The notes: a model not told the origin generated them from the sequence alone. 64,000 nt of DNA from Planctomycetia bacterium (GCA_030537455.1 JAUNMR010000001.1:1-64000), one strand, 5' to 3'; positions 1 through 8,753 are shown, numbered from the stretch's first letter. Translations and numbers: made by a program.

Positions 1-2
1 AA

Positions 3-62
3 GACTATCGTACCGGCGGCGTGGGCGACTGGCAGGTTCCTAAAGACGTAGTCGTGCCGTAA
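3..62 (+). CDS. C-terminal tail of an unidentified protein (partial)
   Basis: Only the last 19 codons are inside the window. Frame 3 reads DYRTGGVGDWQVPKDVVVP and ends at a TAA at 60-62; the other two forward frames are stopped earlier. The tail is too short to assign a family. It is called because it is the only open forward frame at the edge. Confidence 0.4.
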   Translation, partial: DYRTGGVGDWQVPKDVVVP

Positions 63-87
63 ATATATTCGGAACTTCATATTAGAA

Positions 88-265
88 GCGGTTTCATAAC
101 TCCTCGTGCCAGTTAGAATATTCCAGTTCCATATATTACGCGAATATTGGAACGATTCTTTCGACCTTCGGAGGAATCGTTATGAAGAAGCGTACGTATG
201 TAACAGGAAGCGAGCCAACTGCTGAACAATGGTTGAAAATATTGCGTTTTTTTACGACTCGGGCT
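88..265 (+). repeat. Left arm of a diverged inverted duplication (promoter, leader and start of a short ORF)
   Basis: This segment matches the reverse complement of roughly 575-742 by eye over about 170 bp. Shared blocks are an upstream TTTCAT..C.CCTC.TGCCA stretch, an ATTCCAGTTCCATATATTACGCG-like promoter region, a GGAGGAAT ribosome-binding site and the first codons ATGAAGAAGCGTACG. Identity is high around the start codon and fades after the run of T at about 250. The arms point at each other and at the palindrome at 301-320. Confidence 0.65.
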
Positions 266-313
266 CCGACCGCGTCGCCTCGCCCGCTGGACGGGGCAAG
301 CCGGAGGCTTTAG
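182..313 (+). CDS. Short ORF, 43 residues, left arm of inverted duplication
   Basis: The ORF starts with MKKRTYVTGSEPTAEQWLKI and has a strong ribosome-binding site, GGAGGAAT, seven bases before the ATG. It ends inside the palindrome at 301-320. The first about 28 residues resemble the conceptual translation of the right arm (YVTETELIDEQGAIFSRFF against YVTGSEPTAEQWLKILRFF), so selection on the peptide is possible. The remaining residues are Pro/Arg-rich and look like read-through. I do not recognise the family. It may be the degraded 5' end of a larger gene rather than a working peptide gene. Confidence 0.35.
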   Translation: MKKRTYVTGSEPTAEQWLKILRFFTTRAPTASPRPLDGASRRL

Positions 314-320
314 CCTCCGG
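301..320. terminator. Perfect 9-bp stem with TT loop between convergent short ORFs
   Basis: CCGGAGGCT-TT-AGCCTCCGG forms a 9-bp inverted repeat. Both convergent short ORFs end within or next to it. It lacks a T tract on either side, so it may instead be a REP-like element. Confidence 0.45.
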
Positions 321-642
321 ATAAACTGACCAACCCGCGCGATGGCTTCTTATAGAAAAGTTTTATTCGATATTGCTCGTTCGTTTTGTAGTGGAAAGCG
401 TCGCGCAAAGAGTCCACTGTCGGTTCGCCGCATTTGTCAAATTCGACGCCACGCAACTTTGCGAATTGCGTACGACTCATGTACGAATTGGAACCCTGCC
501 TAAACAACGCGTATCGTGCGCGATTGCGCCACGCGACGCGACGTCCTCTTTTGAGAGATTGCTTGGGTTCTGGAAAAAAAACGCGAAAATATCGCCCCTT
601 GTTCATCTATTAGCTCTGTTTCTGTTACGTACGCTTCTTCAT
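310..642 (-). pseudogene. Right arm of inverted duplication: frameshifted short ORF
   Basis: The reverse strand carries the same GGAGGAAT site and ATGAAGAAGCGTACG start (ATG at 642-640) as the left arm, but is missing about four bases after the fifth codon, so the reading frame stops at MKKRT. The frame matching the left arm (YVTETELIDEQGAIFSRFF) stays open to about 500 and then ends. A different frame gives a 98-residue Arg-rich ORF from 606 to 310 with no ribosome-binding site and no recognised domain. The picture is of a broken paralogue of the left-arm ORF. Confidence 0.4.
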
Positions 643-767
643 AATAGATTCCTCCGTAGGTCGAGGGAAACATACAAAAATCGCGTATTATATGAAACTG
701 GAGTATTCGAAATGGCAAGAGGCGTCATGAAACTGCGACGAACAATCCTGTTCCTAAAGTCCAAAAT

Positions 768-813
768 CAAAACGGCAACTGATAGAGTTTACTCTGTCTC
801 AGTTGCCGTTTTT
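768..813. terminator. Strong hairpin, probable bidirectional terminator
   Basis: AAAACGGCAACTGA pairs with TCAGTTGCCGTTTT across a 16-nt loop and is followed by TTTAATTT on the plus strand. On the minus strand it lies about 240 bp past the flavoprotein gene. Confidence 0.65.
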
Positions 814-837
814 AATTTATTGAAGCGTTATGGGCGC

Positions 838-1017
838 TTACTGACGCCAAGGATCGTTATTGCAATTCAGCGATACTTTATGTCTTCTTCCTTGTCGAAT
901 ACCAACCCGAAGGGCAGTGAATGTGGGTATTTCAGAAAAATTCATTTGAAGTCCGAAATGTCCAGTTTCCATGACGTGAAACAGGGAGTCGCCATGTTTC
1001 ATGGTAATGTTACCCAT
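838..1017 (-). CDS. Possible small protein of 59 residues downstream of the flavoprotein gene
   Basis: A minus-strand ORF starts 36 bp after the flavoprotein stop and ends before the hairpin at 768-813, so it could be the last gene of that transcript. The translation ends in a basic and Asn-rich stretch, GRRHKVSLNCNNDPWRQ. There is no clear ribosome-binding site, and a second Met occurs five codons in. It has no recognised domain. The placement is better than random, but the coding evidence is thin. Confidence 0.25.
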   Translation of the reverse strand: MGNITMKHGDSLFHVMETGHFGLQMNFSEIPTFTALRVGIRQGRRHKVSLNCNNDPWRQ

Positions 1018-1052
1018 TCAAAAGCGCGACTTAGCAATGATTGCATATCAGT

Positions 1053-1703
1053 TCATACCGACTTTTTCCAAGAAACCATCGCCTTGCCCAGATCAATGGC
1101 TCTGGTACATTCATCTGGAAAGACCGCCTCGTGTCTTTCTTTCTTGCTCTGTGCGTCAAAGACCGACCACGGCCAGTCCGTTTTGTCGTAGTCTCTTATC
1201 TGGAGCGTGTTGCCGCTCACAAGGACACGCGTCGGACCGACATAGGTACTGAGCGTTTTTTTGTAAAAACGCAGGAGTCTTCTGTAATAGGTATCCGGCG
1301 CATTGCTGGTCATAATGAGCAAAACGGGAATGACATTCAGATTACAACAGGGCGTCTCGGCATTGTAAGTCAGATTCTGGAAAATCAACCGTTCATACAG
1401 CGCACGGAAAGACGCGGTCATCTCCGACAGATAATTAGGGGAGCCGATGATTAGACCGTCGCTTTCACGGATCGCGTCGAGCACGGGCGTGAGACCGTCG
1501 CGGTAAATGCAATGTCCTTTGTTCTTTTCCTTTTTGCACCCGAAGCATGAAATACAGCCCGTGTATCGTTCAAGACGGAAAAGGTCAAAACGCTCAATGA
1601 CCGCGCCTGCCGATTCCGCCCCTTGACTCGCACAAGATACCAACGTTTCGGTGTTCCAGCCCTTTCTCGGACCGGCATTGACCACTACAATCTTCTTGTT
1701 CAA
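1053..1703 (-). CDS. Flavodoxin-fold iron-sulfur flavoprotein / NADPH-dependent FMN reductase family
   Basis: The 216-residue protein opens with the FMN phosphate-binding loop of this family (NAGPRKGWNTETL, residues 9-21), followed by C50-x2-C53-x2-C56-x8-C65, which matches the compact cysteine cluster of Isf-type iron-sulfur flavoproteins that bind a 4Fe-4S centre. The segment GSPNYLSEMTASFRALYERL (87-106) is the usual flavin and dimer-contact region. The family moves electrons between ferredoxin or NAD(P)H and acceptors in the cytoplasm of anaerobes; the substrate cannot be read from sequence. It stands alone with a 1-kb empty region upstream that carries two operator-like palindromes. The cysteine spacing favours a cluster-bearing protein over a simple FMN reductase. 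Confidence 0.85.
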   Translation of the reverse strand: MNKKIVVVNAGPRKGWNTETLVSCASQGAESAGAVIERFDLFRLERYTGCISCFGCKKEKNKGHCIYRDGLTPVLDAIRESDGLIIGSPNYLSEMTASFRALYERLIFQNLTYNAETPCCNLNVIPVLLIMTSNAPDTYYRRLLRFYKKTLSTYVGPTRVLVSGNTLQIRDYDKTDWPWSVFDAQSKKERHEAVFPDECTRAIDLGKAMVSWKKSV

Positions 1704-1740
1704 TGCTTCAATTCCTTGTTATTACGTTGTTTGTGATTAT

Positions 1741-1786
1741 CTCCTACTAGGAGATTTTGCCATTGTGAAATTGAACGAACATGTTC
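1741..1786 (-). promoter_or_regulatory. Two palindromes upstream of the flavoprotein gene
   Basis: CTCCTA-C-TAGGAG at 1741-1753 and GAACATGTTC at 1777-1786 are both perfect inverted repeats within 85 bp of the flavoprotein start. Their position suits a repressor or activator site. No regulator gene is adjacent. Confidence 0.35.
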
Positions 1787-2610
1787 ATCGTTGTAAGTGT
1801 AGCGGCAGACGGACATTTATACAATAGTATTTTTTTGTTGTTAGCGCTTGAAGACGCCCGTTACGTCCTTTGACACATTGATATTATCCCACAGCTACGA
1901 CCTTCTCACAGACGTCACAATGACTTCAGGAGACTGCGTAAAGGTCGCCTTAGCACAAAGCGCTAAGCTTACTTCTGCAATTGTTCGAGTAGACCTTTCG
2001 CAATATCGCCCAAGGTTACGGGGGGGCGCCTAGAGATTGCCAAGATGCTGGGATGACGATCAATTGTATTCGACTGTCACGTGCGTGGCGGAATTGTGTC
2101 AGAAGGTAATGGCGCATTTCGTCTATTCGAAGTCGTCTGGCTATCGGCGATTGATTCGTCAGGTCAAATGGTGTAGATTCGATTTGATTCTAGTTGAACT
2201 TGTTGAGAGAAGGATGCTAGGAGTTCATTGAACTCATTTGTATTTCGATAGGTTAGGTTCTTGCAAGGGGACGGCAAAAGCGGCGATTGTAAATCGCTAT
2301 AAAGTTCCCATGACACAAAGGCATAGAGCGCTTTGGGCGAGATGGTCGTACAGAATTGCACGATCTCCTCGTCTGTGCAACCTATGTTGAAGCAAGTATA
2401 CAAAATGAGATAGTATTATGTTCAAGAGAGCTGGCAAATCTGGTTTCATGTGTCGTACAAAACCGGGTTGCCTCTTAGTACTGCCTGTTCACAAGCGTTT
2501 CGAATAAGCGTGTCCCGACGTTTTTACACCTCGATGCTTTAACATGGCGATAATTACTATAATAAAGCGCTAAGGAGTGAAGTAAACTAGCGATCTGACG
2601 TTAAACGAAA
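1787..2610. other. Gene-poor stretch with possible gene remnants
   Basis: No convincing gene is present. On the minus strand, a frame at about 1975-2030 reads VTLGDIAKGLLEQLQK before a stop, and a 79-residue ORF lies at 2164-2403 (including SPKALYAFVSWELYSDLQ). Both have protein-like composition but no start signal and no recognised family. They may be remains of decayed genes. Confidence 0.3.
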
Positions 2611-2650
2611 TAAAAGAGGAGCTAACTGACCAAGCAAAACCAGTTAGCTC
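2611..2650 (-). terminator. Terminator downstream of the GMP synthase gene
   Basis: GAGCTAACTG (2619-2628) pairs with CAGTTAGCTC (2641-2650). On the minus strand it is followed by CTCTTTTA. It lies about 100 bp past the stop codon. Confidence 0.65.
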
Positions 2651-2748
2651 TTATTCGATGGACGAGTTTCAAGTCACAGATTTGTTATTCCGTGAGGAGC
2701 TTGCCTTGTCACAGGTTGTTAAATACCAAGTCTTCCGGCTACGGCGGG

Positions 2749-3729
2749 TCATTCCCATTCAATTGTGCCGGTCGGTTTGGGAGTGAGGTCGTAGAGCACG
2801 CGATTAACGCCGGGTACTTCCGTGGTAATACGCGCGGTGATCTTCTGCAGGAGAGCAAAGGGGACGTCTTCGACGGTTGCTGTCATAGCGTCTTTGGTAT
2901 TGACCGCACGAATGATTACCGGCCAGTCGTAACTGCGTTTGCCGTCGCGAACGCCGGTCGATTTGAAGTCCGGAATGACCGTAAAATACTGCCAGACCTT
3001 GCCTTCCAGACCATTAGCGGCGAATTCTTCACGAAGGATGGCGTCCGATTCGCGCAACGCTTCCAGACGCGCGCGCGTAATTGCGCCAAGGCAGCGAACG
3101 CCAAGACCAGGACCCGGGAAAGGCTGGCGATAGACCATACTGTCGGGAAGACCAAGCGCTGTGCCGACCACGCGAACCTCGTCTTTAAAGAGGAATTTCA
3201 GCGGCTCAACCAGTTCGAAGTTCAGGTCTTCGGGAAGACCGCCGACGTTGTGGTGCGCCTTGACAGGACCACTCTCCAAAATATCGGGGTAGATCGTGCC
3301 CTGAGCGAGGAATTGAACGTCGTCGAGTTTGCGCGCTTCTTCTTCAAAGACGCGAATGAATTCTGCGCCGATGACCTTACGCTTTTGTTCAGGATCCGAG
3401 ACGTTCTCTAATTTTTGGAGAAAACGTTCCACCGCGTCGACGTAGACCAAATTGGCGTTCATTTGGTTCTGAAAGACTTCAACGACCTGTTCCGGTTCGC
3501 CTTTGCGAAGAAGACCATGGTTGACGTGTACGCACGTTAGCTGTTTACCGATCGCACGAATTAGTAACGCAGCGACAACGGAGGAGTCAACGCCGCCGGA
3601 GAGCGCAAGGAGCGCCTTCTTATTGCCGATCTGCTGGCGGAGCGCGTCTAACTGTTCGTCAATAAAGGCGTTGGCAAGTTCCGGAGTGGCGATGCGCGCC
3701 ATGGATTCAGGACGTACATTATTTGACAT
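2749..3729 (-). CDS. guaA: GMP synthase ATP-pyrophosphatase subunit, no glutaminase domain
   Basis: The 326-residue protein makes GMP from XMP, ATP and ammonia, the last step of guanine nucleotide synthesis. The PP-loop SGGVDSS is at residues 44-50. The family motifs QGTIYPD, HHNVGGLPED, FKDEVR and RQPFPGPGLGVR follow in order, and the dimerisation domain ends in the usual TIEWE. Bacterial GuaA is normally about 510 residues with an N-terminal class I glutamine amidotransferase. Here the ORF begins just before the ATP-pyrophosphatase domain, with an AGGAA site six bases before the ATG, and the 220 bp upstream encode no amidotransferase. The enzyme must therefore use free ammonia or a glutaminase subunit encoded outside this window, as in the two-subunit archaeal type. 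It is monocistronic. Confidence 0.9.
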   Translation of the reverse strand: MSNNVRPESMARIATPELANAFIDEQLDALRQQIGNKKALLALSGGVDSSVVAALLIRAIGKQLTCVHVNHGLLRKGEPEQVVEVFQNQMNANLVYVDAVERFLQKLENVSDPEQKRKVIGAEFIRVFEEEARKLDDVQFLAQGTIYPDILESGPVKAHHNVGGLPEDLNFELVEPLKFLFKDEVRVVGTALGLPDSMVYRQPFPGPGLGVRCLGAITRARLEALRESDAILREEFAANGLEGKVWQYFTVIPDFKSTGVRDGKRSYDWPVIIRAVNTKDAMTATVEDVPFALLQKITARITTEVPGVNRVLYDLTPKPTGTIEWE

Positions 3730-3952
3730 AAACGTTTGTTCCTATTGAGAAGGCGTGTGCGACTAACAGAAGCAAACGCTACACGCTAGCGAGAACACGC
3801 GAGTTACGGAGTGGGCAAAACGCCGGATGAGTAGTCGTTCAAAGGGAACGAAAACAATGTCTCATTCTACGTCAAAAAGAAAAGATGACAAGACGCCGAC
3901 TGTATAGTCTGTGTGGAACGCAGCGCATAAAAGGGGGAGGCGTCTCGTCTTG

Positions 3953-5512
3953 TTAGACCCGTGGCGACATTGTAAGCGCTTTGGGCGCGCCAGTTGCGCC
4001 TTGACTGCCAGACTCTGCTTCCACGCATTCTGCGCTATCGTCTGTTACGCCAGGACAAGCGACAACGCAACGACCACATCCTGCGCACTGGTCGGAGTTG
4101 ATCGTCGGCAGATAGGCGTATTCCTCATCCGACCAGATAAAGTCGATCGCATCATAGGGACACTCATGCCGACAAATATGGCATTCCTGCTGATAATAGA
4201 TTTTACATTTCTCGAGGTCAAATACCGCTAGCGCGATCGGACGCTGTGCTTTTTCAATCGGCGTCATAGGCATGAGCGCGCCGGTCGGACAAACTTCTCC
4301 ACAGGCGCTACAATCCTTTTCACAGTATCCTAAGCCTCGATCGTAGGAAAGATACGGCGCGCCGTTGAGACTAGCGTCCTCCAGCAGTGTGAGAGCGTTT
4401 GAAGGAGACGCGTTGGCGTCGGAGTCTGGCTTTGATTTACTAAGATTAACAAGGTCAAGAATTTGCGTTGGGCAAGTGCGCACGCACAATCCGCAGTGGG
4501 CGCAACGTGCAAGGAAATCTTCGACTGGTCGTTTGCTCGGAGGAAGAAAGATTCGAAGCGCAGCGCCTTTGGCGCGAGACAAAAACGTCGCGCCAAAAAG
4601 GGACGTTAAAACCGTTGCGCCTAAGATATTTAGAAAGGCACGACGTTTATGGAGTTGTTCCGTCGCCACGTGTGAGTTATCAGGGGAGGGACGACGTAAA
4701 GCACGACGACACAACCGCCAAGGGATATAAAGAATCTCCTGTAGCGTTCCGCATGGACAAAGGCTAAACCGCCAAAAGTAGGGCCAGACCAGACAGCAGA
4801 GCGCTAGCGCCGTGGGGGCGATTGCTAGAATTTTTTTGGTCTTAATGAGCAGAAAAACGCGCGCGGTCATACTCATGGGGTCAAAGACAACGGGCGAGAA
4901 TGTTTCGCCAAAGAGCGCTATCGTTGCGTTATGTGACGCAAAGAGGGAGGCGAGCGTCGCGAGAGTCCATAGGATCAGGAAGAACCAGAAGAAAAATCGG
5001 CGCGTTGTGCCGTTCAAGACCCAACCGAAGCGTAGAAAACGACTTCGGCCCGGCATAACCCGACGGCGTGCCAATGCATAGACGTCCACGCACGCTCCGA
5101 TCGGACAGACGCGTCGACAGAAGAAACGTCGGTTAAAACAGCACAGCGCAAGAATTGCAAAGGACAAGAACGCACCGTATCGCCCCAGTGCGTCGACGCC
5201 GAACGTCTCAGGAGGCGTCGCGTCATTCGTCGCCTTTGGTTCGTTATCCTCTTGTCCTTGTGGCGTCGCGGTGGAAAGCGCAGTCGTTGTGTCAGAGGGC
5301 GACGTACTGGGGACGGACTCTGTCGCCCTCTCCACGGGCAAAGTCTCGTCTGTCATTCCGGAGAAAAGAGAATTCACGAAAAGTAGCGGACTGAGCCGAC
5401 ACACGCCGCGAGCCAGTGGCACACAGGGGGACGTCACGCCGACAAGCACGGCGAACACGACAATCACACGCAAGAGCGCTGAAACGACTTTCAAGGAAGC
5501 GCGCGTAGGCAT
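3953..5512 (-). CDS. Membrane-bound polyferredoxin, NapH/NosR-like
   Basis: The 519-residue protein has hydrophobic segments near residues 9-28, 112-127, 172-192 and 228-246, two short cysteine sites on the membrane part (CRRVCPIGAC at 132-141 and CPCG at 252-255), and a C-terminal soluble part with four ferredoxin-type clusters: CAHCGLCVRTCP (337-348), CEKDCSACGEVCP, CHICRHECP and CAGCGRCVVACP. NapH/MauN-type proteins of this plan carry electrons across or along the cytoplasmic membrane. An acidic, Thr/Ser/Pro-rich loop of about 55 residues follows the first helix. The gene lies 190 bp downstream of the exported FAD oxidoreductase on the same strand, so the two may form one redox unit. Its electron partners are not determined. 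The start has a GCAGG site at normal spacing. Confidence 0.85.
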   Translation of the reverse strand: MPTRASLKVVSALLRVIVVFAVLVGVTSPCVPLARGVCRLSPLLFVNSLFSGMTDETLPVERATESVPSTSPSDTTTALSTATPQGQEDNEPKATNDATPPETFGVDALGRYGAFLSFAILALCCFNRRFFCRRVCPIGACVDVYALARRRVMPGRSRFLRFGWVLNGTTRRFFFWFFLILWTLATLASLFASHNATIALFGETFSPVVFDPMSMTARVFLLIKTKKILAIAPTALALCCLVWPYFWRFSLCPCGTLQEILYIPWRLCRRALRRPSPDNSHVATEQLHKRRAFLNILGATVLTSLFGATFLSRAKGAALRIFLPPSKRPVEDFLARCAHCGLCVRTCPTQILDLVNLSKSKPDSDANASPSNALTLLEDASLNGAPYLSYDRGLGYCEKDCSACGEVCPTGALMPMTPIEKAQRPIALAVFDLEKCKIYYQQECHICRHECPYDAIDFIWSDEEYAYLPTINSDQCAGCGRCVVACPGVTDDSAECVEAESGSQGATGAPKALTMSPRV

Positions 5513-5702
5513 AACGAACCTGCGGAATATTTACAACTACCCTCGGGGCGAGAATTTAGACACGAGGAAGGCGGGTAAAAAAACGGAAGGCGTTTCGTAA
5601 AAGCCTGGCTGTTAGAAGCACGTAAGACTTTTGGCGGAAACGACTCCCGATACTATTATTAAAACGATTCGTGTCGAGTTGACACGTGAGACGCGATTTA
5701 AA

Positions 5703-7091
5703 CTAACCAAGGTAAGCGTTTTGCGAAAGGAGCAGTTCGCGAACCTTAGGGATAGAGACTTTGCGAGCGGTGACGTCGTCCTGAACAGCGACGGCGGCGG
5801 CAACGCCAGCGGCGTGACCACTGACCCAGCAGTTGGGAATCACACGAATTGCGTCGGACATGAGAGGTTCGCCGGAGATCGAACGACCGGCTGTAATGAT
5901 ATTCTCCACATTGCGAGGCAATAGCGAGCCGTAGGGAATCTGCCAGCCGCGATGATCGCCGTGCCATGCGCCGCCGATACCTACGCAATCGTCGTACTTA
6001 TGACCATTGATCGCGCGTTCGTACGTGAGTGTTTCAACCCCTTCGATAACGCGAGTGATACGCACGCCGATTTGAGGAGCCGTCTCCATGAGGAAGACCT
6101 TATCGTAACCGGGCGTATTACGAACTTCGTTGTATTGCTTCCAGATCTGCTTGCGATGCGCAAGTTCAAGACGTGAAAGGGTTTTGACGTCGACCCCGTC
6201 GAGGGACGGTCCGGCCATATTGACCCAATTCACGCCGGGAACAGGCGTTAGGTCGCCGAGGTAGCGCGGGCGTTTAGCGCCTTCCTCAGGTTCAACGCGA
6301 TCCAAGTTGCCAAGACGATAGGGCAAACCGATATCGTACATACGTTGCGTATGTGACGCGCCAGCGGGTACGAAGACGTCACCGTCACCGGTTGTGTCGA
6401 TAACTTGTTTCGCGAGAATCGCTTGCGGTCCGAGTTTCGTCTGGATCACGGCGCCGCAAACCACTGGATTTCCTGTTTCCGAATCGCGTTCGTCGCTGAG
6501 AATCGCGTCGCAGCACCAGGAGTGGAGGAAGCATTCGATATTGGCTTCGGTGATCATTTCAACGAGAAGGTATTTATAGACTTCTGCGTCGAGCGTCGGG
6601 TTACGACCGAAGTTACGATTAACGATACCATTGGGCATTGATTCGAGGCGTTTCATCATTTCCTCGCCAATACCCTGAGTCGCCTGGATTTTTTCGTTGT
6701 TTTCCTTGATCCAGTGACCAAGGATGTGAACGACCAGACCGCCGGTGGCCAGACCGCCGAAATGACCATAACGTTCCACGAGAGTAACACGCACGCCCAA
6801 ACGAGCCGCGGCAATTGCGGCGCAACAGCCCGCCGGTCCGGCGCCTACCACAAGAACGTCGGTTTCACTGATTTCAGGAAGCACGACGCTAGGTCGAACC
6901 ACTTGACCGTCGCTATTACGAGTACAAGGCGTCGCCTGAGAGCCGTCTAAAAGGATTCCGGTGGTCTTGTCGTCTTTACGTACAAAGTCCGCGCGGGTTT
7001 CCGATGGAAGACTGCCTGCGGTCGCGGTGACAAAAAGACCTGCGCCAAGCGTCTTGAGAACCGCACGGCGACTAAGTTCGCTACGATACAT
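5703..7091 (-). CDS. Tat-exported FAD-dependent oxidoreductase
   Basis: The 462-residue protein starts with a twin-arginine signal (SRRAVLKTLGAG, residues 7-18, then a hydrophobic stretch and a likely cleavage near SETRA). The dinucleotide-binding fold follows: VLVVGAGPAG (79-88), a beta-alpha-beta unit and VERYGHFGGLATGG. The C-terminal part has AGRSISGEPLMSDAIRV and VSGHAAGVAAAVA, typical of the FAD_oxidored family abundant in planctomycetes. The substrate is unknown; family members are usually guessed to act on sugars or organic acids outside the cytoplasm. The ribosome-binding site GAGGAA supports the start. The Tat signal means FAD is loaded before export. The polyferredoxin gene follows on the same strand. 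Confidence 0.85.
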   Translation of the reverse strand: MYRSELSRRAVLKTLGAGLFVTATAGSLPSETRADFVRKDDKTTGILLDGSQATPCTRNSDGQVVRPSVVLPEISETDVLVVGAGPAGCCAAIAAARLGVRVTLVERYGHFGGLATGGLVVHILGHWIKENNEKIQATQGIGEEMMKRLESMPNGIVNRNFGRNPTLDAEVYKYLLVEMITEANIECFLHSWCCDAILSDERDSETGNPVVCGAVIQTKLGPQAILAKQVIDTTGDGDVFVPAGASHTQRMYDIGLPYRLGNLDRVEPEEGAKRPRYLGDLTPVPGVNWVNMAGPSLDGVDVKTLSRLELAHRKQIWKQYNEVRNTPGYDKVFLMETAPQIGVRITRVIEGVETLTYERAINGHKYDDCVGIGGAWHGDHRGWQIPYGSLLPRNVENIITAGRSISGEPLMSDAIRVIPNCWVSGHAAGVAAAVAVQDDVTARKVSIPKVRELLLSQNAYLG

Positions 7092-7151
7092 AAGTTCCTC
7101 GTTCTCTTCTTATCTGTGTTTACTAGGTTAAACTTCGGCGAGGGGGGGAGA

Positions 7152-8081
7152 TTAATGCATTTCCGCTTCGATTTTTTTGAGCGCCGGACGATAGAAATGA
7201 AAATGAACATTCGGGTGTTCGCCGAGCAGGGACATAGGCGTGGAAGAATCGCAAATCTTCTTGGCGACCATAAAGGCGGAAAGACGCATACCGAACGGAT
7301 TGTCATGCATACCGGCCTGCCAGATACTGACCTTATCGGCTTTCCACGTTTCGATCGGTCCGACGGTGCAAGCCTGACTCGGAACATTGGCGACGTAACC
7401 GCCCCCACTGGTGCGCGCGTTCTGCAGAATCGTGATTGGGTGAAGATCGACCACCCGGGTGGCAAGTTTGCGGTATTCTTCGGGCGTGGGCGGGGCGTCT
7501 TTATAGGCGCCTTCACGTCGTACTGGGTCGTTAAAAGCCCAGTGTTTCGTATCGCCCTGACCGCCCTGCATGGTTGCGCAACGGATGGCGTCATAGGTGC
7601 GAGAATATTCCTCGAGGTCGCCAGAGGGGAAGTGAATATTTTCCAGGGGCATACGTAGTTCTGGCTTAATGCGGTCAAAGCACAAGCCAAAGTCTGCGCG
7701 AGCAAAGGAAAGGGGATGATCCATCGGTACGGGGCGACCGTCTTCGACCCATTCGTCCATACCCCAGAAGTGTGCGTGCTTAAGGTTGATATCAAGCGCA
7801 TTGACGATACGCGCAACCAGTGGCAGTTGCTCGGTCGGACCGATCGGACCACAGATTCCAACGGGGTTATCCGCTGTGGAACTCTTCCACGCTTCGACGT
7901 ATTCGAGCGCTTCCGCGAGGTAGAAGTCTTCCAAAGTGTCATAATAATGAATCTGAAAACCGGGACGAGACAGTTCCAGTAGCGTCTCGGCCGTGAGTTG
8001 CGCTGCGTCGGAAAGAATCTCCGCGTCGAGTGTTGTGTAATCCCACCACTCTGGGGCGATTTTACTTAAGGGTCTGGACAT
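7152..8081 (-). CDS. NagB-like glucosamine-6-phosphate deaminase family protein
   Basis: The 309-residue protein keeps the NagB/RpiA fold landmarks: a phosphate-binding turn [11 protein letters not shown], the GMDEWV segment that holds the conserved catalytic aspartate, a DHPLSF motif, and [14 protein letters not shown], which corresponds to the active-site loop GGxGxDGHIAFNEP. The active-site His is retained, but the Asp two positions before it (D141 in E. coli NagB) is Thr here and the intervening Gly is Lys. The protein is also longer than E. coli NagB (266), mostly at the N terminus. It probably acts on a phosphorylated sugar in the cytoplasm, but the changed loop makes simple GlcN6P deamination uncertain. 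It lies 60 bp upstream of the FAD oxidoreductase gene and may be cotranscribed with it. Confidence 0.8.
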   Translation of the reverse strand: MSRPLSKIAPEWWDYTTLDAEILSDAAQLTAETLLELSRPGFQIHYYDTLEDFYLAEALEYVEAWKSSTADNPVGICGPIGPTEQLPLVARIVNALDINLKHAHFWGMDEWVEDGRPVPMDHPLSFARADFGLCFDRIKPELRMPLENIHFPSGDLEEYSRTYDAIRCATMQGGQGDTKHWAFNDPVRREGAYKDAPPTPEEYRKLATRVVDLHPITILQNARTSGGGYVANVPSQACTVGPIETWKADKVSIWQAGMHDNPFGMRLSAFMVAKKICDSSTPMSLLGEHPNVHFHFYRPALKKIEAEMH

Positions 8082-8553
8082 AACAGGGCTTTCGATTGAG
8101 TGTTAACCGATTGAACCGCTCCAGCGACAAATATGACTTTACGAAAAAACGTCGCCGGAGACCTGACTACCTTAATTATACTGTTCCAGTACGCGCGGCG
8201 CCACTCATTTTGAATCGGTTAAAAATTTTTTTAGGGCGTACGTACAACATTTTGCTCAAGATTGTGAAAAAGCTCCGACAGACTTTGCAACCGCTACGCA
8301 TTATTGATAACGCCTGCTATCAAACAACTTAATGACACTCAGCAGAAGAGGCGAATCGAACTAGTTCAACAAAATGAAGAAGCGACAGAAACACGGCGCG
8401 GGCAACTTAAGACTTTCGGTAGAGACGCAAAGGGAACGACGTAAAAAGAAAAAAGTCACGAATAAGAGACGTAACGAACGTGACCAACCAGACTTACAAT
8501 GCCGAGCGAGACCGTTATAAAAGCGTCGGTCGCTATGAACAAGGCATAAAAAA
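8082..8553. other. Intergenic region upstream of the NagB-like gene and downstream of the tRNAs
   Basis: No gene is supported. It should contain the NagB-like gene promoter and the 3' end of the tRNA transcript. A run of minus-strand ORF here only exists because it reads through the first tRNA. Confidence 0.5.
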
Positions 8554-8627
<74 letters not shown>

Positions 8628-8645
8628 AAAAGTAAAAAATGTAAA

Positions 8646-8719
<74 letters not shown>

Positions 8720-8753
8720 ATATATCGACGAACCAAACCGTCAATGTATTTAG

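Noticed and set aside
373..1191. 272-residue plus ORF across the duplication and flavoprotein 3' end
   Set aside because: It overlaps a strong terminator and the flavoprotein gene and shows no domain.
1777..1786. GAACATGTTC considered as a LexA site
   Set aside because: It is shorter than the Gram-positive or planctomycete-type SOS box and no SOS gene is adjacent; kept only as an unnamed palindrome.
2692..3411. 239-residue plus ORF opposite guaA
   Set aside because: Antisense shadow of a clear gene; basic, low-complexity composition and no ribosome-binding site.
6947..7942. 331-residue minus ORF opposite phase to the NagB-like gene
   Set aside because: Same-strand, other-frame shadow with Arg/Ser-rich translation; the NagB frame has clear motifs.
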